DNA from: a bacterium
GTDB lineage: Bacteria; Patescibacteriota; Gracilibacteria; UBA1369; PNNO01
Assembly: GCA_021158225.1 (NCBI GenBank)
Contig: JAGGUZ010000023.1
Coordinates: 1-38,463 of the forward strand
Direction of reading: 5' to 3'
Length of the DNA: 38,463 bases
The notes below the pieces were generated by a model, which did no database searches, was not told where the DNA came from, and worked only from the letters and a program-made list of their open reading frames with translations. Numbering within the stretch: the stretch's first letter is position 1; each line of letters starts with the position of its first letter. This document shows positions 32,896 to 38,463 of the stretch, in pieces. A program made the position numbers and the translations under genes.

Positions 32896-33339
32896 TTAAA
32901 TTGATATATCCGTCGAGCCAAAACCACCTCTGGAATTATTGTTCATGGTATTTACTTCATTCCAAGACAATTTATCGATTCTAATAAACACTCCTTGTGC
33001 GATTTTTTCACCTTTCCCAACTATAACAGAATTGTTGGTAAAATTATATACTTGAATTTTAATTTCATCTTGTTCGCCACAATAATCGTGGTCTATTATC
33101 CCGAGTCCATGTGGAGGTGTAAGCCCTTTTTTCTTTGGAGTACTGCTTCTTGAAGCAACCATGAGCATATATCCTTTTGGGACTTCAACTATAATGTTTC
33201 CTGGAATAAGCTTTATTTCTTTTGGAGGGATAGTTGTTTCTTCTCTTGCCAGTATATCAAAACCAACAGAACCTTCTGTCTCGTATGTGGGGAGAGGGAG
33301 GGTTGTGTCAATCCGTTTAATTTTAGCTTTTAAGACCAT
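32896..33339 (-). CDS. dut: dUTP diphosphatase
   Basis: 147 residues with all five trimeric-dUTPase motifs: EGSVGFDILA, ASRSSTPKKKGL, GIIDHDYCGE, GKGEKIAQGVF and RGGFGSTD. Converts dUTP to dUMP, removing uracil from the precursor pool and feeding thymidylate synthesis. Its start overlaps the MBL gene by 17 bp and tmk-like follows after 9 bp. Confidence 0.95.
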   Translation of the reverse strand: MVLKAKIKRIDTTLPLPTYETEGSVGFDILAREETTIPPKEIKLIPGNIIVEVPKGYMLMVASRSSTPKKKGLTPPHGLGIIDHDYCGEQDEIKIQVYNFTNNSVIVGKGEKIAQGVFIRIDKLSWNEVNTMNNNSRGGFGSTDISI

Positions 33340-33973
33340 GTATAAGGGGAAAATCGTTTATAACAATTGAATGCAGTTCATTAAAAAGTTTACCTTTAAT
33401 AATCCTTCCGTGTCCAGGAATAATAACATCGGCTTTTTTAAAAATCAGTTTCATACTGTCGTAAAATTGTTGAGATACACCATTTGCCGAAAAACCTTTG
33501 TTTCTGATTATATCTTCTCTAACAATATCTCCGGCTATTACATAATTAATATTATTATATTTATAAAGTACAGACTTGTGGTCTTTAAAATGGCCGGGAG
33601 TGGGGAAGAACTTTATTTCGCTCGGGATATGTTCGTTTAGTAAATTTATATTACTGTAGATGTCGCATTTGCCTGTTTTAAGGTCAAAAATTGCATGCGC
33701 GGAAACCTGTTTTGCGTTAAAAAACACGCTATTGTTTAAAACATGATCCAAATGGAAGTGTGTGTTAAAAATATAATTAATGTCTTTTGGATAAATGTTG
33801 TTTTCTTGGAGAGTTTTCAAGATTTGTTCCCTATATGTCAAACTTCCGGTATCAACTAGAATATTAGCTTGTTTTAGTTTTATAAGCGTAACACTCGATG
33901 TTAAATCTTCTATACGATAATACTCATCAAAATAGGTGTTTGTGTGTTTTCCTTCAAGAATAACTTTTATCAT
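33323..33973 (-). CDS. Metallo-beta-lactamase-fold hydrolase
   Basis: 216 residues. The zinc motif is FNTHFHLDHVLNN (H-x-H-x-DH), followed by further ligands at PTPGHFKDH, VIAGDIV and IPGHGR near the C-terminus. Probably a glyoxalase II-like or other small MBL enzyme with two metals; substrate unknown. It is first of the MBL-dut-tmk run and divergent from the DUF1385 gene. Confidence 0.82.
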   Translation of the reverse strand: MIKVILEGKHTNTYFDEYYRIEDLTSSVTLIKLKQANILVDTGSLTYREQILKTLQENNIYPKDINYIFNTHFHLDHVLNNSVFFNAKQVSAHAIFDLKTGKCDIYSNINLLNEHIPSEIKFFPTPGHFKDHKSVLYKYNNINYVIAGDIVREDIIRNKGFSANGVSQQFYDSMKLIFKKADVIIPGHGRIIKGKLFNELHSIVINDFPLIHGLKS

Positions 33974-33987
33974 GATAATTTAAATAA

Positions 33988-34016
33988 TTGAATTGACATT
34001 TGATATTGTGTATAAT
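33988..34016 (+). promoter_or_regulatory. Promoter of DUF1385 gene
   Basis: TTGAAT, 17 bp, TATAAT. A better -35 (TTGACA at 33993) exists but would leave only a 12-bp spacer, so the first is chosen. Leader about 40 nt. Confidence 0.58.
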
Positions 34017-34063
34017 TGAATGAAAGATCAACCAATTTAATTAATTAACATAGATTTTAATAT

Positions 34064-35035
34064 ATGAACAGTAAAGCTGAACAAAAGTTCGATTTTGCGG
34101 TTGGGGGGCAGGCTGTTATTGAAGGTGTGATGATGAGATCAAATGGATTTATTACCGTTGCCGTGCGTAAAGAAGATGGGACGATAAGAGTTAAAGACGA
34201 TCCGTTTAAATCAATTTCATCGAGAATAAAATTCTTGGGATTACCTTTTATAAGAGGTGTTGTGGGTCTTGGTGAAATGATGATGGTTGGTATGAAATCT
34301 CTAAATTATTCAGCCAATCAAATGATTGAAGAACCGGGGCAAGAAAATGTTAAAAAAACAAAAGCCAACAAGATTATTGAAGGAATTACATTCGCTTTCT
34401 CTTTTGTCTTTGCTATCTCGCTTAGCTTGTTTCTTTTTAAGTTTCTTCCGCTATGGATTACCGAGTGGGTTAGCGGAATGTATCCGTCATTTCGTAATTC
34501 AATTTTGTATAATGTTCTAGATGGAGTTTTAAAGACTTCGTTTTTCATTCTGTATATATTTTTATTGGGTTTTATGCCCAGTATAAAAAGAGTTTTCCAG
34601 TATCATGGGGCGGAACACAAATCTATTTTCACATACGAGGAAGGGCTTCCTTTAACTGTTGAAAATGCAAGAAAACAGTCAAGGTTTCATCCAAGGTGCG
34701 GAACCAGCTTTATATTTATTGTTTTTATGATAAGTATACTAATTTACGTGTTCCTGCCAAGAAATCCGGATTTTACTTTGAATTTTTTAAACAGATTATT
34801 TCTATTGCCGATTATTGCTGGCATTTCATATGAATTCTTAAAATGGAGTGCGAGGAATCAAGATAATCCGCTTATAAAAATTCTTATTGCTCCGGGGCTT
34901 GCGTTTCAGAGGCTTACGACAAGAGAGCCCGATGATAAGCAACTCGAAGTTGGGCTGAACGCTCTGCAAAAAGCGCTGGACTTGGAAGCTGAGACTTCGC
35001 TATCCAAAAAGAAGAAGGTGCTTTTTGTTCCTTAG
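34064..35035 (+). CDS. DUF1385 (YqhQ-like) membrane protein
   Basis: 323 residues. The opening GGQAVIEGVMMRSNGFITVAVR is diagnostic for DUF1385; two central hydrophobic helices (about 110-135 and 155-175) are followed by FQYHGAEHKSIFTYEEGLPL and HPRCGTSFIF, then two more helices. The family is common next to prfA/rpmE in Firmicutes and may act as a membrane metalloenzyme or transport component; the function is not known. The HGAEHK and HPRCG motifs could bind a metal. Confidence 0.85.
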   Translation: MNSKAEQKFDFAVGGQAVIEGVMMRSNGFITVAVRKEDGTIRVKDDPFKSISSRIKFLGLPFIRGVVGLGEMMMVGMKSLNYSANQMIEEPGQENVKKTKANKIIEGITFAFSFVFAISLSLFLFKFLPLWITEWVSGMYPSFRNSILYNVLDGVLKTSFFILYIFLLGFMPSIKRVFQYHGAEHKSIFTYEEGLPLTVENARKQSRFHPRCGTSFIFIVFMISILIYVFLPRNPDFTLNFLNRLFLLPIIAGISYEFLKWSARNQDNPLIKILIAPGLAFQRLTTREPDDKQLEVGLNALQKALDLEAETSLSKKKKVLFVP

Positions 35036-35056
35036 ATAAATTTTCTTGATAAGGAT

Positions 35057-35755
35057 TTATTTTGCTGTTGCTTCTTGAACGTTCAAATGTATGCCGGGTC
35101 CCATTGTGGTAGTGATTGTAATTGATTGTATGTAAACGCCTTTTACGCCTACAGGCTTTGCATCTACAACCGCTCTGATATAGCTTTTAAGGTTTTCCTT
35201 GAGTTTTGCTTCTCCGAATGAAATTTTCCCGAATACATTATGAAGATTTCCTTGTTTGTCGTTACGATATTCGATTTTACCTTTTATTATTTCTTCTATT
35301 ACTTGTTTTACATCATCTGTGATGGTGCCAGATTTTGGATTTGGCATAAGACCTTTTTGTCCAAGTGTTTTCGCGATTTTCCCGACTTCTTTCATTATGC
35401 TTGGAGTTGCTACTACAACATCAAAATCCATCCATCCGCTGTTAATTTTATCTATTAAATCTGTATTTCCTGCTTCTATTGCGCCGGCATCTTTTGCTTC
35501 TTTAATTTTTTCATCCGGAACAATAGCAATTACATTAACTTTTTTCCCAGTTCCGTTTGGCATAATTAATGTTCCTCTAACAAGTTGATCGGCATGTTTC
35601 GGATTAATGCCAAGTTTCATGTGTATCTCGCAAGATTCGTCAAACTTTGTTTTTGAGGTTTTAAGAAGAATGGGAAGAGCTTCGTCAATGCTGAAAAACT
35701 CTTTGTTCTCGAGCAATTCTTTTGCAGCTCGATAATTTTTGCTACGTTTAGCCAT
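35057..35755 (-). CDS. rplA: 50S ribosomal protein L1
   Basis: 232 residues from the ATG at 35755 (start MAKRSKNYRAAKELL). An upstream TTG would add 8 residues and is rejected. Two-domain L1 with GTLIMPNGTGKKVNVIAI, GLMPNPKSGTITDDV and the closing PVGVKGVYIQSITITTTMGPG. L1 forms the mobile stalk near the E site and can repress its own operon. Several CPR lineages lack L1, so its presence is informative. It is separated from rplK by an orphan membrane gene. Confidence 0.95.
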   Translation of the reverse strand: MAKRSKNYRAAKELLENKEFFSIDEALPILLKTSKTKFDESCEIHMKLGINPKHADQLVRGTLIMPNGTGKKVNVIAIVPDEKIKEAKDAGAIEAGNTDLIDKINSGWMDFDVVVATPSIMKEVGKIAKTLGQKGLMPNPKSGTITDDVKQVIEEIIKGKIEYRNDKQGNLHNVFGKISFGEAKLKENLKSYIRAVVDAKPVGVKGVYIQSITITTTMGPGIHLNVQEATAK

Positions 35756-35795
35756 GATAAATGGGATTAAGTGGTTCAAACGAAACTAAAGAATA

Positions 35796-36254
35796 TTAAT
35801 TTCTCCCACGAGTTTTAAGTTTTTTCCTGTCTCTTTCGATTATGCTCCAATGGAATAGCCATAATGGTAGAGCTACAAGTACTTGCGCAATACCTATTGA
35901 TAATTCCCTTGCTGTTTGTTCGTTTATCCACATTGAATTTTTTTTGTCTTCGATTTGTTTTTGCTTAGCCATACAATCTTCGTAGGCTTTATTCATTAAG
36001 TCATCATTTGTTTTGCTTTCTCCTTCAATAGGTGGAGTTTTAATAATATATTGCTCGCAAACCATCATTGGCCTGTTGTAATCGTAAGGATTTTCAGTTA
36101 TGCCGAAAACAAAAACTTTAAGTCCAAGATTCACAAGCGCAACAGCTCCTATTAAAAATACAATAAATGTAATTGCACTAATTAAATACAAGTAAACAAG
36201 CCTTATTATTGATACTTTCCTGTCTGTTGAAATTGTTGTTTTTTTCTTCTGCAT
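35796..36254 (-). CDS. Orphan membrane protein inside ribosomal operon (DUF5671-like)
   Basis: 152 residues. A long hydrophobic N-terminal segment (LVYLYLISAITFIVFLIGAV, about 20-50), an extracytoplasmic loop of about 65 residues with two Cys (MVCEQY, YEDCMAK), and a second membrane helix (about 115-140) with a basic tail (RDRKKLKTRGRN). The start resembles DUF5671-type CPR membrane proteins. It is inserted between rplK and rplA with 18 and 40 bp gaps, so it is co-transcribed with them. No catalytic motif. Confidence 0.6.
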   Translation of the reverse strand: MQKKKTTISTDRKVSIIRLVYLYLISAITFIVFLIGAVALVNLGLKVFVFGITENPYDYNRPMMVCEQYIIKTPPIEGESKTNDDLMNKAYEDCMAKQKQIEDKKNSMWINEQTARELSIGIAQVLVALPLWLFHWSIIERDRKKLKTRGRN

Positions 36255-36272
36255 AATCTAGTAATTAAAACT

Positions 36273-36701
36273 TTAATTTTCAACGGTTACGCCCATGCTT
36301 CTGGCGGTGCCGGCAATAATTTTTACGGCCGCATCGATATCGTTTGCATTTAAATCTTCCATTTTTTCTTCAGCAATTTTAACAAGTTGTTCTCGTTTAA
36401 TTGATCCAACTTTGTTTTTATTCGGTTCTCCGGAACCTTTTTTAAGATTTATAGCTTTTCTAATAAGAACTGCTGCCGGGGGTGTCTTTGTTACAAAACT
36501 AAAAGTTCTGTCTTCGTAGACTGTAATTTCAACCGGGATAATAGTATCTCCTTGTTTCCCCGTTTTATTGTTAAATTGAGTACAAAAATCTTGTATATTA
36601 AGCCCATGCTGACCAAGTGCTGGACCAACCGGGGGAGCAGGGTTTGCTTTACCGGCGGGGATTTGTAATTTTATCATAGTTATTACTTTCTTTGACGCCA
36701 T
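36273..36701 (-). CDS. rplK: 50S ribosomal protein L11
   Basis: 142 residues. Signature motifs: [26 protein letters not shown] and [15 protein letters not shown] with the C-terminal RNA-binding domain ending [15 protein letters not shown]11 binds the GTPase-associated 23S rRNA region. In most bacteria it follows nusG and precedes rplA; here an orphan sits on each side. Confidence 0.96.
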   Translation of the reverse strand: MASKKVITMIKLQIPAGKANPAPPVGPALGQHGLNIQDFCTQFNNKTGKQGDTIIPVEITVYEDRTFSFVTKTPPAAVLIRKAINLKKGSGEPNKNKVGSIKREQLVKIAEEKMEDLNANDIDAAVKIIAGTARSMGVTVEN

Positions 36702-36720
36702 ATTATAGTTTTGTTAAACA

Positions 36721-37362
36721 TTATAGTGATTGCAATAAATTTTTCATCTTATTGTGATTTTTGGCCGGGTAGTGCAAAGTATACAACCGGTTGCCAAACT
36801 TGACAACTAAAAATACAAAGTTGCTTTCTTGTGGATTGTTAGCGAAAAACGAGGTATCTCCGTATTGATTTGTTTCATTTACATCAAACGGCGAATCTTC
36901 TCCGCTCATTTTGGTTTTTAAGTGTGCGTAAACACCTTTTGCAATTTCATCCGAGGGATAAATAAGCTCATTTATCGTTCCGGCATTTTCCGACCCTTCT
37001 TTTATTATGTATTTAATATCTTCGTCATCTTGATATTCGGAAATATCGTAATCGTTAAAAATTAAGCCGTTAAATTTTTCTATCGCAATATCTGCGTTTT
37101 TAAAACCTGCGTTTAAAACCATTTGCAGATCTATACTTGCCAGTATTTCTATTAGAGGACTGTCACTTTCTTTTTCTTTAATTGGTTCAATAGGCTTCGG
37201 GTCTATCGGCTTAGAATCAACAATCTTTTGTGTGGATTCTACCACTTCTCGCTTTATTTCTTGAGTTGGTTGTTTATCGAAATATTTATAACCAAGAAGA
37301 GTCCCGGTGATTCCGATAACAAGGACAGTAACGCCTATAAAAAAAATAGTGAGTTTATTCAT
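36721..37362 (-). CDS. Orphan single-pass membrane protein between nusG and rplK
   Basis: 213 residues. N-terminal hydrophobic helix (LTIFFIGVTVLVIGITGTLLG, about 4-24), a Pro/Lys/Glu-rich linker (about 30-68), and an extracytoplasmic domain of about 145 residues (residues about 69-213; IYPSDEIAKGVYAHLK, FVFLVVKFGNRLYTLHYPA). No family recognised. Its ATG overlaps the nusG TAA (TAATG), so translation is coupled, and rplK follows after 19 bp. Confidence 0.65.
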   Translation of the reverse strand: MNKLTIFFIGVTVLVIGITGTLLGYKYFDKQPTQEIKREVVESTQKIVDSKPIDPKPIEPIKEKESDSPLIEILASIDLQMVLNAGFKNADIAIEKFNGLIFNDYDISEYQDDEDIKYIIKEGSENAGTINELIYPSDEIAKGVYAHLKTKMSGEDSPFDVNETNQYGDTSFFANNPQESNFVFLVVKFGNRLYTLHYPAKNHNKMKNLLQSL

Positions 37363-37907
37363 TATTTCTTCTTAACTTGAGTGAAATCGAGTTCCACTGG
37401 AGTTTCTCTTTCGAAAATTGTAATCATAACGGTAACTTTTCCTTTCTCATCATCAATTTTATTGATTACTCCTTCATAATTTGCAAATGGACCATCTAAA
37501 ATGGCTACAGTATCACCCATTGTAAAGTCGATTTTAAATCGAGGTTCATCTTTACCCATATGCTTTTCTATTACGCCCCATTCGTCTTCCGAAACCGGAA
37601 CAGGAGTGGTTCCAGATCCAACAAATCCCGTTACATTTGGCGTATTTCTAACTACATACCATGATTCGTCGGTTACTATCATATCTACAAGAACATAACC
37701 TGGAAAAATTCTTTTCTCTTCGGCTACCGGTTCACCTTTTTTAATAACAATTTGAGTTTCTTTAGGAACAACAACATCAAAAATGTAATCTTGCATATTC
37801 ATTGTTTCTATACGCTGTAAAAGTGCTTCACGTACGGCGTCTTCGTACCCGGAGTATGTGTGTACCACATACCAATGACGACCTGTTCCAGCTGCTTGTT
37901 TAGCCAT
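37362..37907 (-). CDS. nusG: Transcription elongation/antitermination factor NusG
   Basis: 181 residues. NGN domain RHWYVVHTYSGYEDAV...PGYVLVDMIVTDESWYVVRNTPNVTGFVG, then a KOW domain FTMGDTVAILDGPFANYEGVI. NusG binds RNA polymerase and couples it to the ribosome or Rho. secE lies 3 bp upstream, the canonical secE-nusG pair. Confidence 0.96.
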   Translation of the reverse strand: MAKQAAGTGRHWYVVHTYSGYEDAVREALLQRIETMNMQDYIFDVVVPKETQIVIKKGEPVAEEKRIFPGYVLVDMIVTDESWYVVRNTPNVTGFVGSGTTPVPVSEDEWGVIEKHMGKDEPRFKIDFTMGDTVAILDGPFANYEGVINKIDDEKGKVTVMITIFERETPVELDFTQVKKK

Positions 37908-37910
37908 AAT

Positions 37911-38105
37911 TTAAGAGAGAGTAAGTAAATATTTATATCCCGAATTAAAGAGTGCGTCGAAAATTCCAATAGACAGAGCCATAAACAAAGAAAATCCGAG
38001 CACGATAGCTGTTAATTTTAAGGCTTGATTTCGTGTTGGCCATGTTACTTTTTTAAGTTCATGGAATGAATCGATAGCATATTTTATAATAATGTTTTTT
38101 GACAT
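37911..38105 (-). CDS. secE: Preprotein translocase subunit SecE
   Basis: 64 residues from the ATG at 38105; an upstream TTG at 38111 is ignored. The amphipathic segment SFHELKKVTWPTRNQALKLT and one membrane helix (AIVLGFSLFMALSIGIFDAL) are the minimal one-helix SecE form. It forms SecYEG with SecY and SecG for protein export, needed here for the secreted surface proteins. First gene of the secE-nusG-orphan-rplK-orphan-rplA run. Confidence 0.92.
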   Translation of the reverse strand: MSKNIIIKYAIDSFHELKKVTWPTRNQALKLTAIVLGFSLFMALSIGIFDALFNSGYKYLLTLS

Positions 38106-38170
38106 GTGCAAGGTGTTTATGAGTGTTTTTAAGCAAGTACCTTTAAAAAGCCATTGCTCGCTTCGATGAG

Positions 38171-38199
38171 AGTATAGTAAAAAGCATGATTTTTTACAA
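38171..38199 (-). promoter_or_regulatory. Promoter of secE-nusG-rplK-rplA operon
   Basis: Minus strand TTGTAA, 17 bp, TATACT. Predicted start near 38164, about 59 nt before the secE ATG. Confidence 0.65.
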
Positions 38200-38207
38200 G
38201 GGAAAAA

Positions 38208-38222
38208 TAGTACTTAGTACTA
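38208..38222. promoter_or_regulatory. Palindrome copy 1 (TAGTACTTAGTACTA)
   Basis: Perfect 15-bp palindrome around a central T/A pair. It starts 9 bp upstream of the secE -35 box, the position where an activator often binds. Copy 2 lies 49 bp away with the same orientation. Confidence 0.55.
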
Positions 38223-38258
38223 AAGCTTTAAGCGCTTATTTAAGTTGTTTCCGATGAT

Positions 38259-38275
38259 GTACTTAGTACTAGAGC
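38259..38275. promoter_or_regulatory. Palindrome copy 2 (GTACTTAGTACTAGAGC)
   Basis: Shares the GTACTTAGTACTA core and a similar 3' flank (A/G-AGC) with copy 1. It ends 6 bp before the TTGAAA -35 box of the plus-strand promoter at 38282-38310. The DNA between the copies contains two further short palindromes, AAAGCTTT and AAGCGCTT. Confidence 0.55.
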
Positions 38276-38281
38276 TAAACA

Positions 38282-38310
38282 TTGAAAATTTACCTTATTT
38301 ATGATAAAAT
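38282..38310 (+). promoter_or_regulatory. Promoter of the right-edge gene
   Basis: TTGAAA, 17 bp, TAAAAT with TGA before the -10 (extended -10). Predicted start near 38317, leaving a leader of about 80 nt. Confidence 0.6.
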
Positions 38311-38324
38311 ATATAGAACATAGT

Positions 38325-38372
38325 TGAGTTTGCGGGACTCATGCGCGAGCTAGTGTGAGCAATGCAAACTCA
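38325..38372 (+). promoter_or_regulatory. Structured leader hairpin upstream of right-edge gene
   Basis: TGAGTTTGC (38325-38333) is the exact reverse complement of GCAAACTCA (38364-38372), enclosing 30 nt with a smaller CTCA/TGAG pair inside. It falls within the predicted leader RNA. No T-run follows, so it is not a simple terminator. Confidence 0.45.
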
Positions 38373-38396
38373 TTAAACAAAAATGAAAATAAACAT

Positions 38397-38463
38397 ATGA
38401 AAATTTGGCATAAATATTTGAGGGAAGAAAATTTGCTTACTTATGGGCGATATTTGGTGTATA
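38397..38463 (+). CDS. N-terminus of an unknown protein, cut by window edge
   Basis: An open frame from the ATG at 38397 begins MKIWHKYLREENLLTYGRYL and runs off the right edge. The family cannot be identified from 22 residues. A promoter (38282-38310) and a structured leader precede it; a 5-codon ORF (38383-38400) ends in a TGA that overlaps this ATG. Confidence 0.5.
   Translation, partial: MKIWHKYLREENLLTYGRYLVY

Noticed and set aside
38200-38280. CRISPR array or MITE
   Set aside because: Only two short palindromic copies with no regular spacers, no terminal inverted repeats and no target duplication; placement relative to promoters fits operators.

Overview
This window looks like a chromosomal segment of an uncultivated bacterium of the Patescibacteria (Candidate Phyla Radiation). 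The evidence is a small, AT-rich, densely packed gene set that includes a form II/III-type RuBisCO, an SLH-anchored repeat surface protein, a membrane-anchored baseplate-J-like protein, YtxH-type small membrane proteins and many short membrane orphans. RuBisCO of this type is best known from Peregrinibacteria, Dojkabacteria and related CPR lineages; I cannot place the organism more finely from one window. The genetic code is standard for UGA: several genes end in TGA inside ATGA overlaps with the next gene, so the UGA=Gly code of Gracilibacteria/Absconditabacteria does not apply.

Layout. 1-3751 (minus): a truncated PKD-domain secreted protein, a membrane-anchored baseplate-J-like protein and an FtsA-like actin. 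3901-5019 (minus): D-Ala-D-Ala ligase. 5127-9683 (plus): a compact run of Bax inhibitor-1-like protein, YceD/DUF177, L32, NusB, RNase III, Nudix hydrolase and leucyl aminopeptidase. 9680-15730 (minus): a CAE-type deaminase, a large exported orphan, a small LiaI/LiaF-like membrane protein, an NrnA-type DHH phosphoesterase, RuBisCO, a DoxX-like membrane protein and a ferredoxin. 15799-17779 (minus): a PP2C phosphatase followed by two orphans. 17911-19725 (minus): PurM, a CAU-anticodon tRNA and S20. 19799-25133 (plus): Maf, GtrA, the large S-layer-like protein, two YtxH proteins and a decayed slipin fragment. 25140-31315 (minus): LeuS-FolD-PurF-PurD. 31406-33973: a PAS membrane protein, a 49-residue membrane peptide and Tmk-Dut-MBL hydrolase. 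34064-35035: DUF1385. 35057-38105 (minus): SecE-NusG-orphan-L11-orphan-L1. 38106-38463: a divergent control region with two palindromes, and the start of an unknown plus-strand gene.

How the genes work together. PurF, PurD and PurM supply steps 1, 2 and 5 of de novo purine synthesis and FolD supplies the one-carbon units. The CAE-type deaminase, Dut and a Tmk-like kinase point to dUMP/dTTP supply. NrnA can release nucleoside monophosphates, including AMP, next to a RuBisCO whose CPR/archaeal relatives consume AMP-derived ribulose-1,5-bisphosphate; AMP phosphorylase and ribose-1,5-bisphosphate isomerase are not in this window. Cell-envelope genes (Ddl, FtsA, SLH protein, PKD protein, GtrA) suggest a peptidoglycan wall with a protein surface layer.

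Control signals. Sigma-70-like promoters with 16-18 bp spacers are easy to find (secE, rpsT, RuBisCO, ftsA, S-layer gene, PAS gene, small ORF, ytxH). By contrast, Shine-Dalgarno sequences are essentially absent upstream of the roughly 30 start codons inspected. Function assignments rest on motif recognition by eye; no database search was run.
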